Numbered from the stretch's first letter, positions 9,188 through 20,313 are shown. The stretch is DNA of 64,000 nt from Comamonas sp. B21-038 (GCF_022387135.1 NZ_CP092462.1:4216001-4280000); one strand, 5' to 3'. Program-made: numbers and translations. Notes: generated by a model from the sequence alone, not told the origin.

Positions 9188-10891
9188 CTACTTGAACTTT
9201 GGCAGATTGAACTGCGGTGGCACACCCATGCGGGTATTGATGATCCACTGCTGGGCAATCGACAGCAAGTTGTTGGTCAGCCAGTACAGCACCAGACCGG
9301 CCGGGAAGAAGAAGAACATCACGCTGAACATCAGCGGCATGATCCACATCATCTTGGCTTGCATCGGATCGGGTGGTGCGGGGTTCAGCGCCGTCTGCAG
9401 CAGCGACGACAGGGTCATCAGCACCGGCAGGATGAAGAACGGATCGGGCACCGACAGGTCATGGATCCAGCCGATCCAAGGCGCGTTGCGGATTTCCACC
9501 GACGACAGCAGCACCCAGTACAGCGCGATGAACACGGGGATCTGGATCACGATCGGGAAGCAACCGCCCATGGGGTTGACCTTCTCTTCGCGGTAGATGC
9601 GCATCATCTCCTGCTGCATCTGCTGGGGCTTGTCCTTGAGGCGCTCACGCATCTCCATGATGCGGGGATTGATCGCCTTCATCTTGGCCATCGATGCATA
9701 GGCCTTGGCATTGAGCCAGTAGAACGCAATCTTCAGCAGCAGCACCAGCGCGACGATCGACCAGCCCCAGTTGCCGATGAAGCCGTGCAGCTTGTCGAGC
9801 AGCCAGTACAGCGGCTTGGCCAGAATCGTCACCCAGCCGTAGTCCTTGACCAGCTCCAGACCGGGAGCGATGGCTTCCAGCGTCTTTTCGATCTGCGGGC
9901 CCACGAACAGGCGCGCATCGATGGCCTTGCTCTGGCCGGGTGCAATCTCGCCCAGGTGGGTGATCTCGCCGACCGAGTACAGGTTGGTGCCGGCCTTGCG
10001 CACATAGATGTCGCGCTGCGTGCCTTGGGGCAGCAGCCAGGCGCTGGCAAAGTAGTGCTGCACCATGGCCACGTAGCCGTTGTCGGCTGCCTTGTCCACG
10101 CTGTCGGTCTTGCCGTTTTCGATGTCCTTGAAGTCGACCTTGTGGTACTTCTTGGCTTCGGTGTAGACGGCAGGGCCGGTAAACGTGGAATAGAACGAGG
10201 ATTCACCGGCAGGCTTGTTGCCATCGCGCGTCAGCTGCAGGTACAGCTGCGGGTTGACTGCCGCAGAGCCGGTGTTGACCACCTCTTGCTTCAGGCCAAT
10301 GGCGTAGTCACCGCGCTTGAGCGTCCAGGTCTTGACCAGCTTGACGCCGCCCAGATCGGGCGACTCGAACACCACGTTCAGTTCGTTCTGGCCCTCGGCC
10401 AGCTCGCGCGGACCGGGCTTGAGGGTCATCGCCGTCTTGTGGGTCGGGAAGTTGCCACCGATCAGACCGGTCTGTGCCACGTAGACGCGGTTAGCGCTTT
10501 CGTCGAGCAGCTTCACAGGCTTGGTCTTGTCGTCCTGGTCCGCGTACTTGAGCAGCTCGGCACCCACCAGCGATGCGCCTTCGCTGTCAAAGGTCAGGCG
10601 CAGCAGGTCGGAGGCCACGGTCAGCTTCTCGCGTGCAGCAGCGGGGGCTGCTGCATCGGCGCCTGCCGTGCCGGGCACGTTGCTGGCGTTCGCAGTTGCC
10701 GCAGGGCTGGTAGCGCTGGCAGCGGGCAGACCGTTGTCGGTGCTGACTGCGTCTGCAGGCGCCTGGGCCGTCACCTCAGGTGTGGGGAAGAATGTGGGTT
10801 TGCGACCATTGTGGATTTGCCACTTGTCCCAGAGCAGGACCAGGGAGAAACCAAATATCACCCACAAGATGGTGCGGCGAATATCGTTCAT
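9188..10891 (-). CDS. yidC: Membrane protein insertase YidC
   Basis: YidC inserts and folds inner-membrane proteins, alone or with SecYEG. The 567-residue protein has the proteobacterial architecture: an N-terminal membrane anchor (ILWVIFGFSLVLLWDKWQ), a large periplasmic domain (about residues 60-350), then the conserved 60-kDa insertase core with YGWVTILAKPLYWLLDKLHG, YREEKVNPMGGCFPIVIQIP and a C-terminal hydrophobic hairpin. Its start overlaps the yidD stop by ATGA. It belongs to the rpmH-rnpA-yidD-yidC unit transcribed away from oriC. Confidence 0.98.
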   Translation of the reverse strand: MNDIRRTILWVIFGFSLVLLWDKWQIHNGRKPTFFPTPEVTAQAPADAVSTDNGLPAASATSPAATANASNVPGTAGADAAAPAAAREKLTVASDLLRLTFDSEGASLVGAELLKYADQDDKTKPVKLLDESANRVYVAQTGLIGGNFPTHKTAMTLKPGPRELAEGQNELNVVFESPDLGGVKLVKTWTLKRGDYAIGLKQEVVNTGSAAVNPQLYLQLTRDGNKPAGESSFYSTFTGPAVYTEAKKYHKVDFKDIENGKTDSVDKAADNGYVAMVQHYFASAWLLPQGTQRDIYVRKAGTNLYSVGEITHLGEIAPGQSKAIDARLFVGPQIEKTLEAIAPGLELVKDYGWVTILAKPLYWLLDKLHGFIGNWGWSIVALVLLLKIAFYWLNAKAYASMAKMKAINPRIMEMRERLKDKPQQMQQEMMRIYREEKVNPMGGCFPIVIQIPVFIALYWVLLSSVEIRNAPWIGWIHDLSVPDPFFILPVLMTLSSLLQTALNPAPPDPMQAKMMWIMPLMFSVMFFFFPAGLVLYWLTNNLLSIAQQWIINTRMGVPPQFNLPKFK

Positions 10892-11172
10892 GAAGACTTC
10901 TCAGAGGGGGAAGAGGATGAATCGGCGGGAGTCACCAGACGACTGAACCAGCGCGGATGCGCGGGGACCGGGTCATGGCCGCCCTCGCACCAGGGATGGC
11001 AGCGCACCAGGCGGCGCACCGTCAAATAGCTGCCCATGGCAGCACCGTGCTGTTCCAGCGCCTGCAATGAATAGGCAGAGCACGTGGGCTCGAACCGGCA
11101 GGCAGAACCTAGCCAAGGACTCAGCAGCAGCCGGTAGCCGCGCACCAAACCCATGAGCAAGCGTTGCATCAT
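10888..11172 (-). CDS. yidD: Membrane protein insertion efficiency factor YidD
   Basis: This 94-residue small protein has the family hallmark CRFEPTCSAYSLQALEQHG followed by RLVRCHPWCEGGHDPVP, including the conserved cysteines. YidD is a peripheral inner-membrane protein thought to help YidC-dependent insertion. It overlaps rnpA upstream and yidC downstream, each by an ATGA, so the three are translationally coupled. Confidence 0.97.
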   Translation of the reverse strand: MMQRLLMGLVRGYRLLLSPWLGSACRFEPTCSAYSLQALEQHGAAMGSYLTVRRLVRCHPWCEGGHDPVPAHPRWFSRLVTPADSSSSPSEKSS

Positions 11173-11651
11173 ACGCTAAGCGCCTTGGCGCCCTCGTTGC
11201 GCTCGGCTTTGGCGGGCAGGCTGTTCTTGTGTGCCCGGGCAAACAGCTGCATCAGCTCGGCCCGCACCGCCTGCTTGAGCACGTCGGAGCTGGGACTGAT
11301 GAATTGCTTGCGGTCAAACGTGCTGCGCAGGCGCACCACGTGGGCGGCCACCGGCAACTGCGCTTCATGCAGCGCAGCGACGGCATAGATCTGCCGCTTG
11401 ATCGCATTGCGCGTGACCGCGCGGCGTGCCCAGCGCTTGGGCACCATGGCGCCCAGCCAGGTCGCCTCAAACGCAAAAAGAGCCGGTGGCACAACCTTGG
11501 CAGGTTGGTCACCAGGCCCTGATGGGGCAGCATCGCTGCCTGAGGCGTCAGCAGACAAAACCAGCCTGTGCAGCGCAAAGTGCGCAGTACGGGCGATGGT
11601 TCCGCCTGCCATGGCGGCTTGGAACTGAGGGCGAGTCTTAAGGCGATGCAT
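11169..11651 (-). CDS. rnpA: Ribonuclease P protein component
   Basis: The protein subunit of RNase P, which matures tRNA 5' ends together with the RNA subunit. The sequence includes the N-terminal LKTRPQFQAAM and the RNR-type signature RWARRAVTRNAIKRQIYA. It is about 160 residues, longer than E. coli RnpA (119), because of an insert rich in Ala/Ser/Pro after residue 35 and a C-terminal tail. The start is ambiguous: GTG at 11672, ATG at 11660 and ATG at 11651 are all in frame and none has a strong ribosome site. The last was chosen because it places the conserved LKTRxQF next to the N-terminus. The stop overlaps the yidD start. Confidence 0.93.
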   Translation of the reverse strand: MHRLKTRPQFQAAMAGGTIARTAHFALHRLVLSADASGSDAAPSGPGDQPAKVVPPALFAFEATWLGAMVPKRWARRAVTRNAIKRQIYAVAALHEAQLPVAAHVVRLRSTFDRKQFISPSSDVLKQAVRAELMQLFARAHKNSLPAKAERNEGAKALSV

Positions 11652-11710
11652 AAGTGTCATCCACTGGTGCACTACCTGGCACCCGAGAGGTGCCTGTCAC
11701 CCTGCTGGCC

Positions 11711-11845
11711 TTACAGGCCCAGACGCTTGCGGCCCTTGGCGCGGCGTGCGTTGATAACAGCACGGCCACCCTTGGTCTTCATGCGGACGAGGAAACCGTG
11801 GGTACGGGCGCGGCGGACTTTGGAAGGTTGGTAAGTACGTTTCAT
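11711..11845 (-). CDS. rpmH: 50S ribosomal protein L34
   Basis: A 44-residue protein beginning [18 protein letters not shown] and ending in the basic tail [12 protein letters not shown], which is the complete L34 sequence pattern. The ATG at 11845 is preceded by AGGAA at good spacing; the open frame upstream of it is not part of the protein. It is the first gene of the rpmH-rnpA-yidD-yidC unit and borders oriC. Confidence 0.98.
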   Translation of the reverse strand: MKRTYQPSKVRRARTHGFLVRMKTKGGRAVINARRAKGRKRLGL

Positions 11846-12190
11846 GATGCAATTCCTAGAGAGGCTTGGTTCCGGTTTGTTGGCTGCTTGCGCCCAAATG
11901 AATGAACACAAAGGCAACCAAGCTCAAGCCCTGCTCAAGCGCAACACCGGTGAAATAGTGCGGACCACCCCCATGGCAATGGCGCAAGCCAGGCTGCCAG
12001 CGCGGCGGACACGCGCGTAAAATTCGCCCTGACATGCAGGGAAACCGCAAATTATCGCAGTGTTTACTGTCCTTGGCAATTACTTGGCTTTGTCCTCGGT
12101 TTTTTCTGTAATATGCGCAGACTTTTGCCAAGTCGGCGGCCAGCCCATCGAGGAAACCCGAGCATGGGGCATGTGCAGACCCGTCCGCCG

Positions 12191-12199
12191 TGTGGATAA
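12191..12199 (-). promoter_or_regulatory. DnaA box (exact TTATCCACA)
   Basis: TGTGGATAA on the plus strand is the exact complement of the high-affinity consensus TTATCCACA. It lies one base from the relaxed box that follows. Confidence 0.85.
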
Positions 12200-12200
12200 C

Positions 12201-12209
12201 TTTTGCACA
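12201..12209 (+). promoter_or_regulatory. DnaA box (relaxed, TTTTGCACA)
   Basis: This matches the relaxed consensus TTWTNCACA and faces the exact box at 12191-12199, forming a close inverted pair. Confidence 0.6.
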
Positions 12210-12241
12210 AGCTACAATAGGCAGCCGATCAACCTTCCCCC

Positions 12242-12250
12242 TTATCCACA
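12242..12250 (+). promoter_or_regulatory. DnaA box (exact TTATCCACA)
   Basis: An exact high-affinity DnaA box 41 bp before the dnaA start codon. It is positioned for both origin binding and autorepression. Confidence 0.85.
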
Positions 12251-12291
12251 ACAACAACAGCGTGGGGGACGAATATTTCCGTGGGATAACA

Positions 12292-13827
12292 ATGGATGAA
12301 GCCAGCCTGGGCCAAGGTTTGTGGCGCGCAGTTGTAGAGCAACTCGCCCAAGAAATGCCCGAGCAACAGTTCAACACCTGGATCAAGCCGCTGACCGCTG
12401 TCGTGTCGGACGACTTGTCCAAGGTCACGCTCTATGTGGCCAACCGTTTCAAGCTCGACTGGATCCGCGCCCAATACACCGGCCGCCTGGCCGCCATGCT
12501 GGAAGAAACCTACGGACAACCGGTGGCCATCGAGTTGGCCATTGCGCAGCGCGATGCCGCCGTGCGCACCGTCGTGCGCCCGCCGGTGCGCAGCGGAGGC
12601 GCACTCGCGGCCTCCGCGCAAGGCAGCGGCACCTCGTCCGGCCTGGGCCTGGGCCCCTCGTACGGGCCGGCCAGCCGCAACCCTGCCCAGGCCGCCGCCA
12701 GTGCTGCCGAGCAGTACCGCAACAGCATCCAGATCAGCGACGGCAGCGCTGCCCCAGCAAGCCAGGGCAGCGCCGAGGGCGATACCGGCAACGCCAGCGG
12801 CAATTTCCGCAACCGGCTCAACCCGGTGCTCACCTTTGACACGCTGGTTGAAGGTACCGCCAACCGCATGGCGCGCTCGGCGGCCATGCATGTGGCAGCC
12901 TCGCCCGGCCATTTGTACAACCCCTTGTTTATCTACGGCGGCGTCGGTCTGGGTAAGACCCACCTGGTGCATGCGGTGGGCAACAAGCTGCTGGCCGACA
13001 ACCCGGACGCCAAAGTTCTCTACATCCATGCCGAGCAGTTCGTCTCGGATGTGGTCAAGTCCTACCAGCGCCGCACCTTTGACGAGTTCAAGGAGCGCTA
13101 CCACTCGCTCGATCTGCTGCTGATCGACGATGTGCAGTTCTTCGCCAACAAGGACCGCACGCAGGAAGAATTCTTCAACGCCTTCGAAGCGCTGCTGGCT
13201 AAGAAGAGCCACATCGTGATGACGTCCGACACCTATCCCAAGGGTCTGGCCAACATCCACGAACGCCTGGTCTCGCGCTTTGACTCCGGCCTGACGGTGG
13301 CCATCGAGCCGCCCGAGCTGGAGATGCGCGTCGCGATTCTGATCAACAAGTCGAGGGTCGAAGGCACCGAGATGCCCGAGGAAGTGGCCTTCTTCGTCGC
13401 CAAGAACGTGCGCTCCAATGTGCGCGAACTCGAAGGTGCGCTGCGCAAGATCCTCGCCTACTCGCGCTTCAACCAGAAGGAGATCTCCATCCAGCTGGCG
13501 CGCGAGGCGCTGCGCGATCTGCTGTCGATCCAGAACCGCCAGATCAGCGTGGAGAACATCCAGAAGACCGTCGCGGACTACTACAAGATCAAGGTCGCCG
13601 ACATGTACAGCAAGAAGCGCCCGGCCAGCATTGCCCGCCCGCGCCAGATTGCGATGTACCTGGCCAAGGAGCTGACCCAGAAGAGCCTGCCCGAGATTGG
13701 CGAGCTGTTTGGCGGCCGCGACCACACCACCGTGCTGCACGCCGTGCGCAAGATCGGTGGCGAGCGCCAGCAACTGACCGAGCTGAACCAGCAATTGCAC
13801 GTGCTGGAGCAGACCCTCAAGGGCTAG
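12292..13827 (+). CDS. dnaA: Chromosomal replication initiator protein DnaA
   Basis: DnaA binds DnaA boxes, oligomerises with ATP and melts oriC. The 511-residue protein starts at MDEASLGQG (12292). Domain I (about 1-90) contains [13 protein letters not shown]; domain II is a long Ala/Ser/Gly linker (about 95-190). Domain III has the start motif [18 protein letters not shown], Walker [11 protein letters not shown], Walker [10 protein letters not shown] and the Arg-rich sensor region. Domain IV ends with the DnaA-box-binding signature [15 protein letters not shown]. The open frame extends 34 codons upstream through the oriC boxes, but no start there is convincing. Confidence 0.98.
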   Translation: MDEASLGQGLWRAVVEQLAQEMPEQQFNTWIKPLTAVVSDDLSKVTLYVANRFKLDWIRAQYTGRLAAMLEETYGQPVAIELAIAQRDAAVRTVVRPPVRSGGALAASAQGSGTSSGLGLGPSYGPASRNPAQAAASAAEQYRNSIQISDGSAAPASQGSAEGDTGNASGNFRNRLNPVLTFDTLVEGTANRMARSAAMHVAASPGHLYNPLFIYGGVGLGKTHLVHAVGNKLLADNPDAKVLYIHAEQFVSDVVKSYQRRTFDEFKERYHSLDLLLIDDVQFFANKDRTQEEFFNAFEALLAKKSHIVMTSDTYPKGLANIHERLVSRFDSGLTVAIEPPELEMRVAILINKSRVEGTEMPEEVAFFVAKNVRSNVRELEGALRKILAYSRFNQKEISIQLAREALRDLLSIQNRQISVENIQKTVADYYKIKVADMYSKKRPASIARPRQIAMYLAKELTQKSLPEIGELFGGRDHTTVLHAVRKIGGERQQLTELNQQLHVLEQTLKG

Positions 13828-13956
13828 CCGATGGAATTTTTTGTTTTCGCCAATTGCCTGCGCGCCGCAGGCACAATGGCAAATGGGACAGGTGCAGAGG
13901 GGGCTCCGTGCACAGCTGCCGTCCACAACAACACCGCAATTTGACAAGAGGTTGAA

Positions 13957-15075
13957 ATGATTGTTCTGAAGGCCACACAAGACAAAGTCATCGCAGTACT
14001 GCAGTCGGTCGCCGGTATTGTCGAGCGGCGCCACACTTTGCCGATTCTGGCCAATGTGCTGATCCGCAAGACCGGCAATGCGCTGCAGCTGACCACCAGC
14101 GATCTGGAAATCCAGATCCGCACGACGGCCGAGCTGGGCGGTGACATGGGTGACTTCACCACCACCGTGGGTGCCCGCAAGCTGATCGACATTCTGAAGA
14201 CCATGCCCAGCGACCAGACCGTGAGCCTGGAGACGCAGCAGTCCAAGATGATCCTCAAGGGTGGCAAGAGCCGCTTCACCCTGCAGACCCTGCCTGCGGA
14301 AGACTTCCCGCTGGTGCAGGAGGCGCCCTCCTTCGGCCCCGTGTTCAGCGTGCCGCAAAAGGTGCTCAAGGACCTGATGAGCCAGGTCTCGTTCGCCATG
14401 GCCGTGCAGGACATCCGCTACTACCTCAACGGCATCCTGTTCGTGGCCGAAGGCAACACCCTGAGCCTGGTGGCCACCGATGGCCACCGCCTGGCCTTTG
14501 CCAGCGCCACCCTGGATGTGGAAGTGCCCAAGCAGGAAGTGATTCTGCCGCGCAAGACCGTGCTGGAACTCCAGCGCCTCCTGTCGGATGCCAGCGGCGA
14601 CAACCAGCCCGTCATCGAGATGCAGTTCGCCAGCAACCAGGCGCGCTTCACCTTTGCCGGCATGGAATTCGTCACCAAGCTGGTCGAGGGCAAGTTCCCC
14701 GACTACAACCGCGTCATCCCGCGCAACCACCCCAACAGCATCACGTTGGGCCGCGCGCCGCTGCTCGCCAGCATGCAGCGCACGGCCATCATGACCAGCG
14801 ACAAGTTCAAGGGCGTGCGCCTGACCATCGAGCCCGGCACCTTGCGCATCGCGGCCAACAACGCCGAGCAGGAAGAGGCGGTGGATGAGCTGGACATCGA
14901 CTACGGCGGCCCGGCTGTCGAAGTCGGCTTCAACGTCACCTACCTGATCGATGTGCTCTCCAACATGGGCCAGGACATGGTGCGCATCGACTTTGCCGAC
15001 AACAACAACTCGGCGCTGATCACCAACCCGGAAAACGATACCTTCAAGTACGTGGTCATGCCGATGCGCATGTAA
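13957..15075 (+). CDS. dnaN: DNA polymerase III subunit beta (sliding clamp)
   Basis: This 372-residue clamp subunit forms the ring that tethers polymerase III to DNA. It opens with MIVLKATQDKVIAVLQSVAG and has the usual three structurally repeated domains, the conserved VATDGHRLA in the middle domain, and the C-terminal partner-binding pocket segment ending YVVMPMRM. AAGAGG lies nine bases before the ATG. It follows dnaA by 129 bp in the usual dnaA-dnaN-gyrB order (no recF is present here). Confidence 0.98.
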   Translation: MIVLKATQDKVIAVLQSVAGIVERRHTLPILANVLIRKTGNALQLTTSDLEIQIRTTAELGGDMGDFTTTVGARKLIDILKTMPSDQTVSLETQQSKMILKGGKSRFTLQTLPAEDFPLVQEAPSFGPVFSVPQKVLKDLMSQVSFAMAVQDIRYYLNGILFVAEGNTLSLVATDGHRLAFASATLDVEVPKQEVILPRKTVLELQRLLSDASGDNQPVIEMQFASNQARFTFAGMEFVTKLVEGKFPDYNRVIPRNHPNSITLGRAPLLASMQRTAIMTSDKFKGVRLTIEPGTLRIAANNAEQEEAVDELDIDYGGPAVEVGFNVTYLIDVLSNMGQDMVRIDFADNNNSALITNPENDTFKYVVMPMRM

Positions 15076-15140
15076 GCGACGGACACGACCCGCGCGCCGG
15101 CTGGCAGATGCAGGCCGGCGCAGGACCGAGATTTATTTGA

Positions 15141-17771
<2,631 letters not shown>

Positions 17772-17855
17772 TGGCCCGTGGGCCGTCAAAGACTGAGGCG
17801 CCGTTTTAGCACCCTGTCTTTTGACTGTTGCTCAGCACCAGCCCGATGCCTCCCT

Positions 17856-17884
17856 AAAAACAGCCGCGAAAGCGGCTGTTTTTA
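17856..17884 (+). terminator. Rho-independent terminator of gyrB
   Basis: A strong stem, AAAAACAGCCGC / GCGGCTGTTTTT around a GAAA tetraloop, sits 85 bp downstream of gyrB. The A/T-rich flanks make it effectively bidirectional. Confidence 0.92.
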
Positions 17885-17980
17885 CGTGTGCTAGTGCACT
17901 TCCGCTTCAGGCATGCAGTCGTACTCTGCCTGCAGTTAACACGCTCGTTTTCCACCAACGAGGCTGACTATGCCGCCATA

Positions 17981-18000
17981 AATCCTATTGCACTAGGATT
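17981..18000. promoter_or_regulatory. HipB-type operator 1
   Basis: AATCCTA-N6-TAGGATT is a perfect inverted repeat. The shape (about 7-6-7) resembles the TATCC-N8-GGATA operators bound by E. coli HipB. It is centred exactly 50 bp upstream of operator 2. Confidence 0.75.
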
Positions 18001-18030
18001 TCAAGCAAGTACCGCGTGACTGCATCCCAA

Positions 18031-18050
18031 AATCCTAGTCTGCCAGGCAT
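18031..18050. promoter_or_regulatory. HipB-type operator 2 (imperfect)
   Basis: AATCCTA-N6-CAGGCAT: the left half is identical to operator 1 and the right half matches at four of seven positions. Its centre is exactly 50 bp from the centres of operators 1 and 3. Confidence 0.6.
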
Positions 18051-18080
18051 TGTTGAATCCACGGTGGGTGCTTTTTCAAA

Positions 18081-18100
18081 ATGCCTAGCAAACTAGGAAC
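18081..18100. promoter_or_regulatory. HipB-type operator 3, overlapping the hipB start
   Basis: ATGCCTA-N6-TAGGAAC, with the core CCTA-N6-TAGG intact. It begins on the ATG of the regulator gene, so bound protein would cover the initiation region. It lies 50 bp after operator 2. Confidence 0.65.
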
Positions 18101-18512
18101 TGTGAAGCACGAAATCAAGTCCTCGTCAGACCTCGCCCATGCCATCCGAGCCGTGCGCAAAGCCTCGGGCATTCGGCTGGATGACCTCTCGGGCATCGTC
18201 GGCGTCAGCAAACAAACGACGTCCAATCTGGAATATGGCAAAGACACCGTTTTCTTGGGAACGGTTCTGCGCCATCTGGAGGAGCTCGGTACCCGCTTGT
18301 ATGCCTACATCTCTGACCCGAAGGCCATGCAGCAGCTGCTCAAGCTCTCCAGCGGCGACCCGGATGCGGTTGAGCGCATTACGGCAGCGCTGGACAAGCC
18401 TCCCACCCAGATTCAGCCTACAGGGTTCCACTTGGTCATGGAGGATTTGGCAAAGACGGCGGCGCCAGCAACCACCGAGCCGGCGCCACAGCCCAAGCCC
18501 CGCAATGGCTGA
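18081..18512 (+). CDS. HipB-like XRE-family transcriptional regulator (antitoxin-type)
   Basis: A protein of up to 143 residues with an N-terminal helix-turn-helix of the XRE/Cro class (LDDLSGIVGVSKQTTSNLEYGKD, about residues 31-56) and a Pro/Ala-rich C-terminal tail. HipB proteins repress their own hipBA operon and neutralise the HipA kinase. Three HipB-like operators precede the gene, the last overlapping the start. An alternative start is the GTG at 18102, which has AGGA just upstream. The gene ends in a short overlap with an ATG that looks like the beginning of a hipA, but no full hipA follows. The protein may therefore act as a stand-alone repressor. Confidence 0.8.
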   Translation: MPSKLGTVKHEIKSSSDLAHAIRAVRKASGIRLDDLSGIVGVSKQTTSNLEYGKDTVFLGTVLRHLEELGTRLYAYISDPKAMQQLLKLSSGDPDAVERITAALDKPPTQIQPTGFHLVMEDLAKTAAPATTEPAPQPKPRNG

Positions 18513-18764
18513 GCATCCCTTCAACCGCGCGCTCGTGGTGTACAGCAATGGCGGCCCAGCGTGGCCGAAGCCGGGATCGCGCTGGGCTTGGCTGCAGGCA
18601 TGGCGGGCCGCATTCTGGACGAGACGCATAGCCATATCGACAAGGCCGCCGCAGAGTTGTTGCGCGACGATGCACCGCACATCCAGGGCAACCCACCACA
18701 CCTGCATGTTGCCCTGGCCATGCGCCATATCGTGATGGCAGAGATGCTGGAGCGGCGGAGGTAG
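18505..18764 (+). pseudogene. Probable hipA remnant (N- and C-terminal scraps in different frames)
   Basis: An ATG overlapping the hipB stop opens MAEHPFNRALVVYSNGG, which resembles the first strand of HipA-type kinases (ALVVYxNG). Within about 20 codons that frame loses any resemblance. A second frame from about 18552 reads PSVAEAGIALGLAAGMAG and then RILDETHSHIDKAAAELL, similar in pattern to the C-terminal helices of HipA. The central kinase domain (about 350 codons) is missing. This is read from pattern memory and could be wrong; the 18561-18764 piece could instead be a small independent gene of 67 codons. Confidence 0.35.
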
Positions 18765-18961
18765 TCCGAGAATTGCCTTCCGCCGCAATGGGTGTATGCG
18801 CCCGCCCCCTGCGCATGCGCTTGGCGGTTCACAGAAGCTCTGGGGGGTAATAGGCGCCTGATGCATCCACCGCACCTGATTTTGCATGCCATGACTACAG
18901 GAGCCAGCCACAAAACCCGCACTGCTACACTGCTCCCGACCCCACTCCCCGCCCCAAAGCC

Positions 18962-19807
18962 TTGGCCCAAGCACCCCAAAACCGCGCCGCGCTGCGCAAG
19001 CGCAAGTCCAGCTGGGCGTCGCTGCGCATGCCCCAACGCATTACGGCGACCTTGCAGGAAAAGCACTGGCTGCGCCTGCATGGCCTGTGCATGGGGCTGC
19101 TGGTCATGCTGGTCATGTGGGCCGTCACGGCAGCGCTGCTCCATTCCGGCGTCTACTCGATGGCGCTGCGCTATGCCATCAGCTTGGGGGTCGGGTATGG
19201 GGTCTATTTGCTGGCGCTGCGGCTGTGGGCAGCCTACCTGGTGCGCAATGCCTATGCGCGCAAGCGCGGTGACTCCTGGGCCGATGGCGTGGACCCTACA
19301 CCGGGCCTGCAGTTTGGCGAGGGCAGACCAGATTGGGAGGCCGGAGGGGGTGGTGATTTTGGGGGCGGGGGCGCATCGGGTGATTGGGTCGATATAGAAG
19401 TATCGTCGGCAGCATCCAACGCTTCAGAGGCCTCCAGCTCCTGGACTGACGCCGTGGATGTGGTGGATGTCGGCGGTGATGAAGCCGCCATCATCATCGT
19501 GCCAATCCTGGCGGTATTTGCCGGTTTGCTGCTCGCCTTCTTTGGCTTTGGCGCGCTGCTGTGGCTGTACTTTGGCGTGGATGTGCTGCTGTCCGTGGCG
19601 GTGGAACTGGCTTTTTCGATGATGACCGCCCGCGCACTGGTGCAGGTGGAGCGCGCAGGCTGGCTGGCCTCTGCCGTGCGACTGACCTGGAAGCCGCTGC
19701 TCGGCGCCCTGGTCTGCGCCGTGGCTCTAGGCGCGTTGGCCGACTGGTGGGTGCCCGATGCCACCACCTTGCGTGAAGTGATCGCCCATATCCGGGGCAC
19801 GCGATAA
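18962..19807 (+). CDS. Multi-spanning membrane protein with internal Gly-rich GGGASxxW motif
   Basis: A protein of about 281 residues of unknown function. It has a basic N-terminus, two transmembrane segments (about residues 45-63 and 68-88), then a soluble linker containing a glycine block GGGGDFGGGGASGDW (about 130-145) and an acidic Ser-rich stretch. Two or three further hydrophobic segments follow (about 177-205 and 238-258). The glycine motif resembles the C-terminal tail of TPM-domain (YgcG-type) and DUF2207 membrane proteins, but here it is internal. The listed start is a TTG at 18962; an ATG at 19028 is an alternative. No operon partner is evident. Confidence 0.7.
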   Translation: MAQAPQNRAALRKRKSSWASLRMPQRITATLQEKHWLRLHGLCMGLLVMLVMWAVTAALLHSGVYSMALRYAISLGVGYGVYLLALRLWAAYLVRNAYARKRGDSWADGVDPTPGLQFGEGRPDWEAGGGGDFGGGGASGDWVDIEVSSAASNASEASSSWTDAVDVVDVGGDEAAIIIVPILAVFAGLLLAFFGFGALLWLYFGVDVLLSVAVELAFSMMTARALVQVERAGWLASAVRLTWKPLLGALVCAVALGALADWWVPDATTLREVIAHIRGTR

Positions 19808-19902
19808 CTACCTGGGCCTACCCAGCGCTGCCACAAAGCCGGTTTATGCTGGGCCCTTGCTGGCCGCCACGGCTTCCCTCTCATTCATGACAAGGACTGT
19901 TC

Positions 19903-20313
19903 ATGCCCATCGTCGTTACTGCCCAGGACACCATCCAGATCGGCGCCGCCGAGCCCATCCAAGGCAACGCCCCTGAAGGCAGCTATGCCGCAGTATTCGA
20001 AGACGATGGCGACACTGCCTACTTCTACGCGCTGGATTTTGCGAATGCCGAGCAACCCATCCAGAACGCGCTGCACATCTACAACGTGGCCGATGTCTCA
20101 GACAAGCACCTGCCGTCCGAGGTAACGATGGGCTGGTCCACCGATGGCAGCAAGGTCGTCCTGCTGATCAATGGCTACCCGCATGCGGTGTTTGATTTTG
20201 CGGCCAAGCATGGCTATTGCCGCACCGCCTTCCCGCCGCCCGATGCAGATTCCGGCTGGAGCGGCCATGAATGGTCCGACGATGCCGTCGAGCTGTTTGC
20301 GACGGAGAGCTGA
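19903..20313 (+). CDS. Conserved hypothetical protein, DUF2251-like
   Basis: A 136-residue soluble acidic protein (YAAVFEDDGDTAYFYALDF in the first half; GWSTDGSKVVLLINGYPHAV in the second). AAGGA seven bases before the ATG supports the start. The overall pattern matches what I recall of the uncharacterised DUF2251 family, but that is memory rather than a search result. No signal peptide or membrane segment is seen, and the function is unknown. It lies 81 bp before a small GNAT-like gene in the same direction. Confidence 0.75.
   Translation: MPIVVTAQDTIQIGAAEPIQGNAPEGSYAAVFEDDGDTAYFYALDFANAEQPIQNALHIYNVADVSDKHLPSEVTMGWSTDGSKVVLLINGYPHAVFDFAAKHGYCRTAFPPPDADSGWSGHEWSDDAVELFATES

Larger units (their letters stand above)
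11846..12291. other. oriC / divergent rpmH-dnaA promoter region
   Basis: This 446-bp gap between divergent rpmH and dnaA is the classical chromosomal origin position. It holds two exact DnaA boxes (TTATCCACA: 12191-12199 on the minus strand and 12242-12250 on the plus strand) and one relaxed box TTTTGCACA at 12201-12209. An AT-richer stretch at about 12045-12130 could serve as the unwinding element. The boxes cluster within 100 bp of the dnaA start, so they probably also autoregulate dnaA. The dnaA-dnaN gap has no matching box. GC-skew inversion was not computed. Confidence 0.72.

Noticed and set aside
9131-11029. A 632-codon plus-strand frame opposite yidC
   Set aside because: It is antisense to a clear YidC and runs through its terminator and start; the composition is that of a shadow frame.
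13828-13956. The dnaA-dnaN gap as a second part of oriC
   Set aside because: No sequence close to TTATCCACA was found there.
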